A DNA stretch of 64,000 nt from Rhodospirillales bacterium (GCA_016712375.1 JADJRE010000011.1:68098-132097); one strand, 5' to 3'. Shown: positions 9,767 through 20,102, counted from the first letter of the stretch. Made by a program: numbers and translations. Notes: generated by a model not told the origin, from the letters alone.

Positions 9767-9796
9767 CGCCGCCGCGACCGTCGACAGGATGCGGTC

Positions 9797-10546
9797 TCAG
9801 CGGCTAAGTCGGTCGAGGACATCGTCGGCGACCTCGAAGTTGGCGGCAACACGCTGCACGTCATCGCTGTCGTCCAGAGCATCGAGCAGCTTGAACAGCG
9901 ACGCCGCGTCGTCCTCGGCGATCGGCACTGAGTTGCGCGGCCGCCAGTCGAGACGCGCTGACTGCGCCGGCCCGAACCTTTGCTCCAGCGCCTCGCGCAC
10001 TCCGCTCAGGTCATCCGGCGCGCAATAGACGTCGTGGCCGGCCTCGGACGACTGCACGTCATCGGCACCCGCCTCCAGCGCAGCCTCGAACATTGCTTCG
10101 CCATCCGCCACCGCCGCAAGATACTGCACTAGGCCAACCCGCTCGAACATGAAGGCGACGCTGCCGCTTTCGCCCAGGGTGCCGCCGTGCTTGCCAAAGG
10201 CGGAGCGCACCTCACTGGCGGTACGGTTGCGGTTGTCGGTAAGCGCTTCGACGATCAGCGCCACGCCGCCCGGTCCGTAGCCCTCGTAGCGGACTTCCTC
10301 ATACTGCTCGCCGCTCTCCGCTCCGGAACCGCGCTTGATCGCGCGCTCAATCGTGTCCTTCGACATGTTTGCAACCCGCGCCGCGATGATCGCCGATCGC
10401 AGGCGAGGATTCGCTGCCGGATCAGGCAGGCCGGAACGCGCCGCCACGGTGAGTTCGCGGATCAGCTTGGTGAACGCCTTGGCGCGCTTCGCATCCTGCG
10501 CGCCCTTGCGATACATGATGTTCTTGAATTGCGAATGACCGGCCAT
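9797..10546 (-). CDS. yebC: YebC/PmpR family protein
   Basis: The family has two reported roles: transcriptional regulation, and relief of ribosome stalling. The start at ATG 10546 gives the very conserved MAGHSQFKNIMYRKGAQDAK. Other marks are FTKLIRELTVAAR, RGSGAESGEQYEEVRYEGYG and GGTLGESGSVAFMFER. 249 residues. Codons upstream to 10837 are open but unlike the family. As is common in proteobacteria, it stands directly upstream of ruvC. Confidence 0.94.
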   Translation of the reverse strand: MAGHSQFKNIMYRKGAQDAKRAKAFTKLIRELTVAARSGLPDPAANPRLRSAIIAARVANMSKDTIERAIKRGSGAESGEQYEEVRYEGYGPGGVALIVEALTDNRNRTASEVRSAFGKHGGTLGESGSVAFMFERVGLVQYLAAVADGEAMFEAALEAGADDVQSSEAGHDVYCAPDDLSGVREALEQRFGPAQSARLDWRPRNSVPIAEDDAASLFKLLDALDDSDDVQRVAANFEVADDVLDRLSR

Positions 10547-10745
10547 GACGTTCGAAGCGCTGCTCGCGGCAATTGGGTGGGTAGCTATCCGCGCTTCTAC
10601 CACTTCTGACGCCGACGCGACACCTTGGCGAAGTTCGCCTGCTGTGGCGCAGCAGTGTTCGCCGCTCCGCTCTTCATCACAGCGCAAATGCGCGCGCCCC
10701 GTGCACCTCGCGCATCCGCTGGGAACGCCTGTCGTCGCGTCAGGC

Positions 10746-12326
10746 TCAGACGCGGAAGTCAAGATCGGGGAAGATGTTGTCCATCGCTTCGAGCGCCGCC
10801 AGCTGCCGCTCGTCGACCGTTCCCCCCTCGATGGCATCGGCCAGCGTGTGAAAGCGGGCGAGATGGTCGCGCACCCGGCCTTGCGCGTACTCGACGCTGC
10901 TGCCGGTCTTCATGATGAATGGCCAGTCCGACGCCTGTGCCAGCAGCAGCGAGCGCCCCGCCTGCGCCAGTGCTAGTTCGACCGGCGACCGGCGAGAGGC
11001 CTCGACGTGCATTCGCGCGAGATCTTGCATGCGACCAGCGGCATCGTGCAGGTGTCGGTAGATCCAGTCATTGCCTGGATTAAGCCAGAATGAACTGTAG
11101 CCCTTTTCTCCCCAACTCGCTGCCGACGGTCGCGTCTGCTGAGGCGTGCCGTGCCGAGCCAGATACTGGCCCGGCGTGATCAGCTCCACCGTCTTCTGGT
11201 CGCAGACCAGCTTGCGGATGAGATAATTGAGCCACTGCGGCCCTTCGAACCACCAGTGGCCGAATAGTTCGGCGTCGTAGAGCGCGGTGATGATGGGCGG
11301 CCGGTCCATGTGCGGGGCGCAGCGTTCGACCATCTGCACCTGGCGGTTCAGGAAATCCTGCGCGTGCGCATCCGCTTGCGCTCCCGCCCGACTGGGCTCG
11401 TAAAACGCCTTGTCGTCAGTATGCCCGGTGATCCGATGATATTTGAAGCCGGTAAAGACGCGCGTCTGGCCGTCAAGTATGTACGGCCGGATGTATTCGA
11501 AATCGAGATCGAAGCCGATGTCGCGGTAAAAATCACGATACCAGGGATCGCCGGGATAGCCTTCGTCGGCGCTCCACACCAGCCGCGACGTCGCAGGATC
11601 GCGGCCGAAAGCGGCCGTGCCGTCGCCGCAACCGAGGGGAGCCAGATAGCCATAACGCGGCTTCGTCTCGGCGTTCATCACCGCGTGCGTATCGACGAAG
11701 AAAAAACGACCACCGGTCTCGGCAACCAGTTCTTCCACGCCAGGATAGTAGCCGCACTCCGGCAGCCAGAAGCCTGGCACCTGCCGGCCAAATGTCTGCC
11801 GGTAGACATCGCCGGCGACCTGCAACTGCGCGCGAACCGCGGATGGTTGCGTCTTGAGAATCGGCAGGAAGCCATGGGTCGCGCCGGCGGTAACGATCTC
11901 CAGCACGCCCTTGTCCTGCAGCCGGCGGAAAGCGCCGATCAGGTCGCGGCCGCACTCGTCCTCGTAGTATTCCCGTGTCTCGTAAAGCAGACCCCGATAC
12001 ATCCGCGCAACTTGCAGGATCGCGGGGTTGCCCTGTGTGCGGAGAATCTCTTTGTCAGCGAGCGCCTCCATCTTGCCGAGGTGCTTCAGATAGCGTTCCT
12101 GCAGGAACGAATCGCGCAGCATGGCGATCAGCGGCGGCGAAATCGATATCGTCACCCGGAACGGCACGCCATCGGCGACCAGCTTCTCGAAGACGCGCAG
12201 CAGCGGCACGTAGGTGTCGGTGATCGCCTCGAACAGCCACGTCTCTTCCAGGAAACTCTCATACTCCGGGTGCCGGATAAACGGCAGATGGGCGTGCAGG
12301 ACGAGCGCCAGATAGCCGCGTGCCAT
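10746..12326 (-). CDS. GH57 1,4-alpha-glucan branching enzyme-like protein
   Basis: Cytoplasmic glucan branching enzyme of the glycoside hydrolase 57 type (TK1436/AmyC group), which makes alpha-1,6 branches in glycogen. From ATG 12326 the protein has 526 residues, close to the family length. The first GH57 motif is LHAHLPF (residues 10-16). The nucleophile Glu is in GFWLPECGYY (Glu190) and the acid/base Asp is in ALYDAELFGHWWFEGP (Asp351), close to the positions known for TK1436. The C-terminal part includes SSFWLNPGNDWIYRHLHDAA. It lies 13 bases downstream of a DUF4912 gene, a frequent partner. Frame intact. Substrate is inferred from family. Confidence 0.85.
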   Translation of the reverse strand: MARGYLALVLHAHLPFIRHPEYESFLEETWLFEAITDTYVPLLRVFEKLVADGVPFRVTISISPPLIAMLRDSFLQERYLKHLGKMEALADKEILRTQGNPAILQVARMYRGLLYETREYYEDECGRDLIGAFRRLQDKGVLEIVTAGATHGFLPILKTQPSAVRAQLQVAGDVYRQTFGRQVPGFWLPECGYYPGVEELVAETGGRFFFVDTHAVMNAETKPRYGYLAPLGCGDGTAAFGRDPATSRLVWSADEGYPGDPWYRDFYRDIGFDLDFEYIRPYILDGQTRVFTGFKYHRITGHTDDKAFYEPSRAGAQADAHAQDFLNRQVQMVERCAPHMDRPPIITALYDAELFGHWWFEGPQWLNYLIRKLVCDQKTVELITPGQYLARHGTPQQTRPSAASWGEKGYSSFWLNPGNDWIYRHLHDAAGRMQDLARMHVEASRRSPVELALAQAGRSLLLAQASDWPFIMKTGSSVEYAQGRVRDHLARFHTLADAIEGGTVDERQLAALEAMDNIFPDLDFRV

Positions 12327-12339
12327 CGCAGTCGGCTCC

Positions 12340-13586
12340 CTACAGCGATGGATCGCCATCGTCGCTGATGAGCAGCGACGACAGAACCAGCGCGCCATTC
12401 GGTAGAGGGCGCGTGATCGAGAAGCTGCCATCCGGACGCAACGTCACCGGACGGCCGAACAGCTGCAGCCTGGTGCCGGGCCGAGCGCGCCCGAAAATGT
12501 GTAGTTCGGCGTTGATCTCGAACTCCACTGCCTCACGGCCCAGGGCGAAGCTCGACAGTGTCAGCACGTTTTCCAGCGGCAGTGCTTCCGGGTGATCACC
12601 CGCCGGTTCATCGTTAGGCTCGGGCGCTCCCGCCTCACCATCGCGCGGCGCATCATCGCTTGGCGCATCATCGTGCGGCGCATCGTTCGCGGCGAGTTCG
12701 GCCGGCGGTACTTGGGCTTCCGGCGGGACCGGAACGTCGCCCGGCGGAAAATCGCCGCTTTGGCCGCCTGGTACAAATTCACCTGCGTCTGTCGGCGGCG
12801 AAGGAAATGAGTAGCGCACGGCCTCGGGGGTTCAGGCGCGGCTGTCGGTGGCGGCGCCACGGCCGCCGCCGCAAACGGCGATGTCTGAGGCGCACCCTCG
12901 CCCGTTTCCGCGGCTTGCGATGGAGTTTCGGGCAGCGCAAGCGGATCATACGCCCCGGGCGCCGACGGCGGCTGTGGAAAGGGATGGATCACCGGCTCCC
13001 GATCCAGACCCGGACTTGCTTCTGCGACTGGCGACGGTGGTGGCGGCGGTACAAAGGGGGGCGGCGAAGTGTCGTCAACCACGGGCGCACGCGAAATGGT
13101 GTCCCCGGCCGGGCCAAGGCGCGGCAGCTCGACATGCGCCGGACAGGCCAGGGACCACAAGCCGCCGTCCACCCGCCGCAATCCGAGTTCACTTCGATAT
13201 TCACGCGCGTCGCCCCAGATATCGACGTAGCACTGGCCCTGCAGGCCGATCACCTCGACGTCGAAGGCGGTTTCGGCAGCGCCATCGTCACCGATCTCCA
13301 TGGTTCGCAGAACCATCGCGGCGTCTCGCCCGTGGTCATCCATTTGGCGACGCGCGTCTTCGACGGCGGCGGCGTCGAGTGTCCAGAAGGCATGCAGATG
13401 CCGCGGATCAACGTCGATCAGTACAAGCTGGGGTGCCCGCAGTGGGCGCGGAAAAGCAACACGAACCTCTTCGGCGACGCGCCGCAACTCATCCGGCGTT
13501 AGCACCACCGCAGACCTGGGAGCGCGCTCGCGCTGTCGAGCAACGTCCGATGCGGGACGTTTGCGGGATTCGGTATCCGCCTGCAA
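12340..13586 (-). CDS. DUF4912 domain protein, frameshifted
   Basis: A protein of unknown biochemical role that often sits beside GH57 glucan enzymes. The N-terminal frame from TTG 13586 contains PRHLHAFWTLDAAAVEDARR and GQCYVDIWGDAREYRSELG, the DUF4912 core, then a Pro-rich linker. The C-terminal frame ends with GTRLQLFGRPVTLRPDGSFS, a small beta domain typical of the end of this family. Frames join at a run of five G at 12826-12830; one more base fuses them into about 415 residues. A repeated acidic stretch (ANDAPHDDAPSDDAPRDG) lies near 12630-12690. Start choice is uncertain; a GGGGGA lies about 10 bases upstream of the TTG. Confidence 0.72.
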
Positions 13587-13826
13587 AGGGTTTTGTCCCC
13601 CACTCCAGTTCGGTCGGTCGCGTCGCTGATGCGCCGATCCGTATTATTTCAGTTATGCAGATACACCTAATCGCCCCGCGTCGGCAATGTTCCCCACAGC
13701 CCGGGACCGCATCGTCGGTGCGCGCAGCATGTACCAACGTGTCCTTGGTTCGACCTTTCGTTCCTTTCGCGAAGGTGCCAGAGTCTGCGTGGACCTTCCG
13801 GAGTAGGAGTGAAGGGGTCGGGAAAG

Positions 13827-14825
13827 ATGCGGGATGTCGACATGAACGCGGGGCTCGAACCTGGCCTGCGCTTCGCCTGTCTGCTGGACGGCCGCGGAGG
13901 CTGCGCGGAGATGGACTGGAAGGGCGTCGCGGCGTGGCGCCCCGAGCAAGGTTTTCTGTGGATCCACCTCGAGCGCGACGTCCCTGACGCGATGCGCTGG
14001 ATCACCGAAGCCAGTGGCGTGGAGCCGCTGGTGGCGCAAGCGCTGCTCGACGATGAATCCCGGCCCACCATCGAATCCTTTGACGCCGCGCTGCTGCTCG
14101 TGCTGCGAGGCGTCAATCTGGCCGAAAAGGACGAGGTGGAACTGGTGCCGATCCATATATGGATCGACCAGCATCGCGCGATTACGCTGCGCGACAAGGA
14201 TCACGCGCTGAGCGCATTACGCGACATCCGCATCGCCCTGCAGTGCGGCCGCGGGCCCCGGAAGCCGGGCGGCCTTCTGGTACAGATTTGCGAGAAGATC
14301 GTCCGCGATACCGGTCCCAGCGTCGAGGAGATGGACGACGAGGTTGAACATCTTGAAGACCTGCTGGCAGGCACCGCTTCAAAGGAGCTCCGCCGGGACC
14401 TGGCGGAGCTGCGGCGACGAGCCGTTCACCTGCGCCGTTTTCTGGGGCCCCAGCGCGAGGCGCTGATCCGCTTGCAGACGGAGGACACCCTGCTGTTGGA
14501 TAAGAGCGATCGGATGCGGTTACGCTGCGTCATCGACAGCGTCATCCGATATCTGGAGGATATGGACGCATTGCGGGACCGGACGACCATTTTGCACGAG
14601 GAACTCGCGGCGCAGATCTCGGAGAAAATCGCCCTCACATCCAATCGTCTCACCGCGGTGGCGGCACTGCTGTTGCCGCCAAGCCTGGTCGCCGGCATGC
14701 TGGGCGCCAACATCGGCGGTATTCCCGGCCAGCAGAGCCCGATCGCGTTCTGGGAGATGAGCCTGGTAATGCTGGCTCTGATGCTGGTGCAGGGTGTCGT
14801 ACTACGCCGCATCGGCTGGCTGTAG
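13827..14825 (+). CDS. CorA/ZntB family divalent cation transporter
   Basis: Pentameric inner-membrane transporter related to zinc transporter ZntB. A large cytoplasmic N-terminal funnel includes FLWIHLERDVPDAMRWI and the stalk helix VEEMDDEVEHLEDLLAG; two C-terminal membrane helices follow (LTAVAALLLPPSLVAGMLGA and SLVMLALMLVQGVVL). The pore signature after helix 1 reads G-A-N (GANIGGIPG), where CorA has GMN and ZntB commonly GIN. I chose ATG 13827, with AGGGG nine bases upstream; GTG 13809 is possible. 332 residues. It opens a plus-strand stretch after the divergent DUF4912 gene. Confidence 0.85.
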   Translation: MRDVDMNAGLEPGLRFACLLDGRGGCAEMDWKGVAAWRPEQGFLWIHLERDVPDAMRWITEASGVEPLVAQALLDDESRPTIESFDAALLLVLRGVNLAEKDEVELVPIHIWIDQHRAITLRDKDHALSALRDIRIALQCGRGPRKPGGLLVQICEKIVRDTGPSVEEMDDEVEHLEDLLAGTASKELRRDLAELRRRAVHLRRFLGPQREALIRLQTEDTLLLDKSDRMRLRCVIDSVIRYLEDMDALRDRTTILHEELAAQISEKIALTSNRLTAVAALLLPPSLVAGMLGANIGGIPGQQSPIAFWEMSLVMLALMLVQGVVLRRIGWL

Positions 14826-14844
14826 AGCGCGGAAACGACTCAGG

Positions 14845-15588
14845 ATGGACGTGATCGCTCTTTGCCGCAATTATCGGGAAGTGCATCGAGCGCTTCTGCC
14901 GAGGCTGCTCGCGCATCACCTTGGTCGGCGCCTTCGCAGCCGCGGCTCCGCCTCATCATCCATCCCACCGCCGCTATCGCCAGGATGGTTACGGGATGAA
15001 GTGTTGACCCTTGGTCAGTTCACAGCGGACTGGTTTTCAGTAAACATCTCACACCTTTACCCGGCGCTGAGCGGCATGACCCGCCCTTTCAGGCGCTACC
15101 TGGAAATAGGTTGCTACGAGGGGCTGTCTACCGTGTGGTTCGGCGCCTTCTTGCGACGTAGCTGCTCGGCTCCCGAATTGGTATGCATCGATCCGTTTGC
15201 CGGTTATCCGCAGCCGGGTGAACAGCGAGGAACGCAGGTTGAGGCGAACTTCGACGCCAACATCTCGCGCTTCCTCGGCGATCTGTCGATCACCAAGATC
15301 AACAAGCCATCACTCACGGCGCTGCCGGCTCTGATCGAAACAGCGGAGGTCTTCGACGTCGTCTATGTCGATGGGTCGCATCGCAGCCTCGATGTCATGA
15401 CCGACGCGGTGCTGGCATGGCGGCTGCTGGCCGACCGAGGATTGATGATCTTCGACGACTATCTGTGGGCGCCCCGGGGAGAAGCTGACCGCCCACTACC
15501 GGCGGTAAATGCTTTTCTGGATCTGCTTGATGGCCGTTGCCGCGCCATCGACTGCTACCACCAGGCGATCATTGAGAAGCTCCGATGA
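14845..15588 (+). CDS. Class I SAM-dependent methyltransferase
   Basis: Methyltransferase of the Methyltransf_24 kind, substrate unknown. The SAM-binding motif is RYLEIGCYEGLSTVWF (around residue 90), followed by LVCIDPFAGYP, DVVYVDGSHRSLDVMTDAVL with the Asp of motif III, and GLMIFDDYLWAPRG. These spacings match enzymes that modify small molecules or glycans. The start is taken as ATG 14845; an earlier ATG at 14794 lies inside the zntB-like gene. 247 residues. No pathway can be assigned from its neighbours. Confidence 0.75.
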   Translation: MDVIALCRNYREVHRALLPRLLAHHLGRRLRSRGSASSSIPPPLSPGWLRDEVLTLGQFTADWFSVNISHLYPALSGMTRPFRRYLEIGCYEGLSTVWFGAFLRRSCSAPELVCIDPFAGYPQPGEQRGTQVEANFDANISRFLGDLSITKINKPSLTALPALIETAEVFDVVYVDGSHRSLDVMTDAVLAWRLLADRGLMIFDDYLWAPRGEADRPLPAVNAFLDLLDGRCRAIDCYHQAIIEKLR

Positions 15589-15721
15589 CGTTTCGGCGAT
15601 TTCCGCCGCCTGAGCCGCTATCGGCGGCGGCGCGGCGCGGCATAGCCGCCGGCAGTGATTGCGCTTTGTTGATTGGCAGCCGCTCAGCGCCGGCGATATC
15701 GTGCGGAATGTCGCCTGCGTC

Positions 15722-16912
15722 ATGACCCGACGGTTTCTCTTGATTAGCAACGTGTGCCGCCTGGCACGACCCAGGGCAATGTTTCTTGGCCTGTGCGTGG
15801 CTTTCCTCGCGGCCGTGAGTGGGTGTCGTGAGCAGTCGCACGCGCAGCAGCAGAGCGCGCCACCGCCGCCGGCAGTGGTCGTCGCTCCTGTCGAACGGGT
15901 CGACATCAATCCGCGTATCGAATACGTCGGCCAGACGGTGGCGGTCGACACCGTCGACTTGCGCGCACGGGTCCAGGCAACGCTGGTTCGGCGCACCTTT
16001 GTCGAAGGAGACGACGTTGCCGCTGGCGCACTCCTCTTCGGCCTCGAACGCGAGCCCTTCGAGGCTGCGGTCGACTCCGCGGCAGCGAAAGTGGCGGAGC
16101 AGCGTGCCGCCGTCGTTAGGACCCGCCGCGACCTGGAACGCGCCCGAACACTCTCAAGCCAGGGCAATGTGAGTCTGCAAACGCTCGACCGGGCAATCGC
16201 CGACCAGCAGCAGGCGGAAGCCCTGCTGCGAGGCAGCGAGGCGGAACTCCGTCAGGCACAGATCAACCTCGGCTATACTCAGATCGTGGCGCCCTTCGAT
16301 GGCCGCATCGGCCGCTCGGTGTACAGCGTCGGCCAGTGGGTCGGCCCGGACAGCGGCGTATTGGCGACGCTGGTCAAGCTCGACCCGATCTATGTCGTCT
16401 TTAATGTTAGCGAACAGCGCTACCTAGACTACCAGCTGCGGGTCGAGCAGGCGATCCGCGCGGGCACGGCTAAGCCCGAATATGTTCCCCGGCTGCGGTT
16501 GTCGAATGGGGTTGATTACGGGCATGCCGGCAGACTGACCTTCGTCGACAACGAAGTCGATCCAGGTACCGGGACGATCGCAGTCCGCGCCGAATTTCCT
16601 AATCCACAAAAACTTTTGGTGCCCGGCCTGTTCGGCACCATCGTCCTGGAGCAGGCGGAAACAAAACCGGCACTGCTGGTGCCGCAGGCCGCGGTGCAGG
16701 AGGATCAGGCCGGGAAGTTTGTGCTCGTCGTGGGCGACGGCGACAAGGTGGAGGTTCGCCGCGTCGAGACCGGCGCCCGCGTCGGCATCCGATGGGAGGT
16801 ATCGTCCGGCCTGGTTGAGGGAGAGCGGGTGATCTGGGAAGGCATCCAGAAAGTTCGTCCGGGCGCCCAGGTCGCACCGACCGTAAAGCTGCCGGCCGCG
16901 CCGGCGGGATGA
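15722..16912 (+). CDS. RND efflux periplasmic adaptor subunit (AcrA/MexA type)
   Basis: Membrane fusion protein that bridges an RND pump to an outer-membrane channel. The lipobox AAVSGC shows a lipoprotein anchored in the inner membrane. Family marks: PRIEYVGQTVAVDTVDLRAR, the lipoyl half-motif VQATLVRRTFVEGDDVAAG, the coiled-coil hairpin (residues near 100-160), the second half-motif GYTQIVAPFDGRIGRS and the beta-barrel segment GRLTFVDNEVDPGTGTIAVR. ATG 15722 and ATG 15779 are both possible; the second places the signal peptide directly at the start. The pump gene begins four bases after the stop, so the two are one operon. No outer-membrane channel gene is nearby. Confidence 0.92.
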   Translation: MTRRFLLISNVCRLARPRAMFLGLCVAFLAAVSGCREQSHAQQQSAPPPPAVVVAPVERVDINPRIEYVGQTVAVDTVDLRARVQATLVRRTFVEGDDVAAGALLFGLEREPFEAAVDSAAAKVAEQRAAVVRTRRDLERARTLSSQGNVSLQTLDRAIADQQQAEALLRGSEAELRQAQINLGYTQIVAPFDGRIGRSVYSVGQWVGPDSGVLATLVKLDPIYVVFNVSEQRYLDYQLRVEQAIRAGTAKPEYVPRLRLSNGVDYGHAGRLTFVDNEVDPGTGTIAVRAEFPNPQKLLVPGLFGTIVLEQAETKPALLVPQAAVQEDQAGKFVLVVGDGDKVEVRRVETGARVGIRWEVSSGLVEGERVIWEGIQKVRPGAQVAPTVKLPAAPAG

Positions 16913-16916
16913 GCGG

Positions 16917-19900
16917 ATGCTGAGCACCTTCTTTATCGATCGGCCGAAATTCGCCTTTGTCGTATCAATCGTCATCACGCTCGCCGGGTTGATCTCGCTG
17001 ACGACGCTGCCGATCGATCAGTTCCCGGATATCACCCCGCCGGTCGTGCAGGTGTCCGCCTCGTATCCCGGCGCCAACGCGCAAGTAATTGAATCTACCG
17101 TGGCGCAACCGCTGGAGGAACAAATCAACGGCGTCGAGAACATGATCTATCGCGCGTCGACCAGCGGCAACGACGGCACGCTGAACATGCAGGTGACATT
17201 CGAGGTCGGCAGTGATCCGGACATCGCCCAGGTCAACGTGCAGAACCGTATCGCCCTGGCGCAGCCCCGCCTGCCGGAGGAGGTCGTTCGCCAGGGGATC
17301 TCGGTGCGCAAGCAATCGACCAACCTGTTGCTGGTGATCAACCTGACATCGCCCGGCGAGAGCCGAGACAGTCTTTACCTCAGCAATTATGCGACCATCA
17401 ACCTGATCGACGCGCTGTCCCGCGTGCCGGGCGTCGGCCAGGCGACGATCTTCGGAGCGCGCGATTACAGCATGCGCATGTGGCTCGACGCGGCGCGCAT
17501 GGCCAGTCTCGGCATCGATACGACGGACGTTGTGCAGGCGATCCGCGAGCAGAACGTGCAGGTGGCGGCCGGCCAGATCGGCGGTGCACCAAGCGCCGCC
17601 GACCAGCAGTTCCAGTATACCATCCGCACGCAAGGCCGCCTCGCCGACGTGGCTGCCTTCGAGAACATCATCGTCCGCGCCCGACCCGACGGCTCCACGG
17701 TGCGCATCCGCGACATCGCCAGGGTCGAGCTCGGCGCCCGTAATTATGCGTCTTTTGGCCTGCTTGACGGCAAGCCATCGGCGAACATCGGCATCTACCA
17801 GCTTCCCGGATCAAACGCGCTGGCAGTGGCCACCAAGGTACAGGCGGAGGTTGATCGTCTGGCACAGCGCTTCCCGCCGGACCTGCAGGCGAGCATCCTT
17901 TACGATACTACCCGGTTCGTTGATGCGTCGGTGCGCCAGGTTTTAACGACGCTGCTTGAAGCGCTCGCCCTGGTCGTCCTTGTGGTTTACGTCTTCCTGC
18001 AGGACTGGCGGATGACGGTGATCCCGTCGATCGCCATCCCGGTCTCGCTGATCGGCACCTTCGCTGCGATGAGCGCGCTCGGTTTCAGCATCAACACCGT
18101 CACCCTGTTCGGCCTGGTGCTGTCGATCGGCATCGTTGTTGATGACGCGATCATCGTCGTCGAGAACGTGCAGCGAAAGCTGACGCAAGGCATGGCGCCA
18201 CGCGACGCGGCGGTGGCGGCAATGCGCGAGGTCACCGGCCCGATCATCGCAACCTCGCTCGTGCTGCTGGCAGTGTTCGTGCCGGTGGGCTTCATCCCCG
18301 GCATCACCGGTCAGCTCTACCAGAACTTCGCCCTTACCATCGCCGTCGCCGTGCTGATTTCAACGGTCAACGCGCTCACTCTAAGTCCGGCGCTGTGCGC
18401 AACGGTTCTGCGAGCGCACACGACACGCCATGGCATGCTGTTTCGCGGTTTCAACCGCGGCTTCGATGTGTTGCTGGCTCGCTACACCGGCTGGGTACGC
18501 GCGCTGGTGCGCCGCGTCACGGTCGTCCTTGTCGTCTTCATGCTCCTCGTCGGCCTGACAGTGTGGGGGTTCCTGCGGCTGCCGACGGCGTTCCTGCCGG
18601 ATGAAGATCAAGGCTACTTCTTCGTCAATGTGCAATTGCCGCCGGCCGCGGCCCTCACCCGGACGGCCGACGTCATGGATGAGGTTGGCCGTATCCTGAA
18701 GAAGACCCCCGGCATTCGCAGCGTCGTCGCCATTGGCGGCTTCAGCTTCTTGACGGGTACCGCCGCCTCGAACAGCGGCGTCCTTTTCGCCGTGCTGGAA
18801 CCCTGGTTCGAGAGGACCGGCCCTGATCTGCAGGTCCAGGCGATCCTGCGGCGGGTCCGCGGTCAGTTCGCGGCCATCCCGGAAGCGACGGTGATTGCCT
18901 TCAACGCCCCTTCGATTCGCGGCCTCGGCACCACCGGGGGCTTCGATTTCCAGTTGCAGGATCCGCGCGGCGGCAGCCCACAGGAACTCGCGACGGCGCT
19001 GCGCGCGCTGATCGTCGCCGCAAATCAACAGCCGGAACTGCGCAACGTCTTTTCGACCTTCCAGGCAGATGTCCCGCAGATCTGGGTAGAGATCGACCGC
19101 GACAAGGCAAAGAAGCAAGGCGTTTCACTTGCGACACTGTTTGCCACCCTGCAAACCCAACTGGGATCGTTCTACGTCAACGACTTCAATAAGTTCGGCC
19201 GTGTTTACCGGGTGATTTTGCAGGCGGAGAGAGATTACCGGCGCCAGCCCGAGGATATCTTGCGGCTGTACGTGCGCAACGATCAGGGAGACATGGTGCC
19301 GCTGCGCACGCTCGCCAGCCTATCCTCGACCCTGGGGCCTGAAACGATCCGCCGCTACAATCTTTATCGAGCGGCGCAGGTGAATGGTGAAGCGGCGCCC
19401 GGCCGCAGTTCTGGCGAGGCGATTGCGGCGATGCAGCGGTTGGCAGCCAGCGTGCTGCCGGAGGGGATGACCTACGAGTGGTCCGGCGTGACGTTGCAGG
19501 AGCTTGAGGCGGGCCAAAAAGCGCCGATGCTGTTTGCCCTCGCCATCCTGTTCGCCTACTTGTTTCTCGTTGCCCAATACGAAAGTTGGTCGATACCTTT
19601 TTCAGTGATGCTGTCAGTACCACTGGCAGCGCTTGGTGCGGTCGTCGGCCTGGGGGTCGCTGGGCTGGCCAACGACATCTACGCGCAGATCGGCATGGTG
19701 CTGCTGATCGCGCTCGCGGCAAAGAACGCCATCCTGATCGTCGAGTTTGCCCGCGTCCGCCACGCCGGCGGCGAAGAGATGCGGAGCGCAGCGGTGGCCG
19801 CCGCCAACCTGCGGTTCCGCGCGATCCTGATGACGGCGTTTTCCTTCATTCTCGGTGTCTTGCCGTTGCTGCTGGCGAGTGGCGCGGGCGCGGCTAGCCG

Positions 19901-20033
19901 AAAGTCGCTCGGCACGACCGTGTTCTCGGGAATGCTTGCGGCGACGATCGTCGGGACGCTGCTGGTGCCGGTCTTCTACGTCGCGGTGCAGGGTGCGGTA
20001 GAGGGCTGTCGGGCAACCGATCAGCCGGCGTAA
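16917..20033 (+). CDS. RND efflux inner-membrane pump (HAE1/AcrB type)
   Basis: Proton-driven trimeric exporter of hydrophobic compounds. 1038 residues, the length of AcrB/MexB. Twelve membrane helices are recognisable, with the two large periplasmic loops between helices 1-2 and 7-8. The proton relay is present: the paired Asp of GIVVDDAIIVVENVQRKL in helix 4 and the Lys of ALAAKNAILIVEFARVRH in helix 10. N-terminal FFIDRPKFAFVVSIVITLAG and DQFPDITPPVVQVSASYPGA are highly conserved. Intact reading frame. Substrates cannot be told from sequence. A strong hairpin terminator follows at 20103-20129. Confidence 0.95.
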   Translation: MLSTFFIDRPKFAFVVSIVITLAGLISLTTLPIDQFPDITPPVVQVSASYPGANAQVIESTVAQPLEEQINGVENMIYRASTSGNDGTLNMQVTFEVGSDPDIAQVNVQNRIALAQPRLPEEVVRQGISVRKQSTNLLLVINLTSPGESRDSLYLSNYATINLIDALSRVPGVGQATIFGARDYSMRMWLDAARMASLGIDTTDVVQAIREQNVQVAAGQIGGAPSAADQQFQYTIRTQGRLADVAAFENIIVRARPDGSTVRIRDIARVELGARNYASFGLLDGKPSANIGIYQLPGSNALAVATKVQAEVDRLAQRFPPDLQASILYDTTRFVDASVRQVLTTLLEALALVVLVVYVFLQDWRMTVIPSIAIPVSLIGTFAAMSALGFSINTVTLFGLVLSIGIVVDDAIIVVENVQRKLTQGMAPRDAAVAAMREVTGPIIATSLVLLAVFVPVGFIPGITGQLYQNFALTIAVAVLISTVNALTLSPALCATVLRAHTTRHGMLFRGFNRGFDVLLARYTGWVRALVRRVTVVLVVFMLLVGLTVWGFLRLPTAFLPDEDQGYFFVNVQLPPAAALTRTADVMDEVGRILKKTPGIRSVVAIGGFSFLTGTAASNSGVLFAVLEPWFERTGPDLQVQAILRRVRGQFAAIPEATVIAFNAPSIRGLGTTGGFDFQLQDPRGGSPQELATALRALIVAANQQPELRNVFSTFQADVPQIWVEIDRDKAKKQGVSLATLFATLQTQLGSFYVNDFNKFGRVYRVILQAERDYRRQPEDILRLYVRNDQGDMVPLRTLASLSSTLGPETIRRYNLYRAAQVNGEAAPGRSSGEAIAAMQRLAASVLPEGMTYEWSGVTLQELEAGQKAPMLFALAILFAYLFLVAQYESWSIPFSVMLSVPLAALGAVVGLGVAGLANDIYAQIGMVLLIALAAKNAILIVEFARVRHAGGEEMRSAAVAAANLRFRAILMTAFSFILGVLPLLLASGAGAASRKSLGTTVFSGMLAATIVGTLLVPVFYVAVQGAVEGCRATDQPA

Positions 20034-20102
20034 AATCTGCACCCGCGCCGGAAAGGCCTCCCCCCGGTGGCGCCTAGGCACCTGCTGGCGCCCTCACAGA
20101 CG

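Noticed and set aside
12848..13987. Plus-strand frame of 379 codons opposite DUF4912
   Set aside because: Arg/Pro-rich low-complexity translation, no ribosome site or domain; it overlaps both DUF4912 and the ZntB-like gene.
13653..14204. Minus-strand frames opposite the ZntB-like gene
   Set aside because: Antisense readings without motifs; the plus strand encodes a full transporter.
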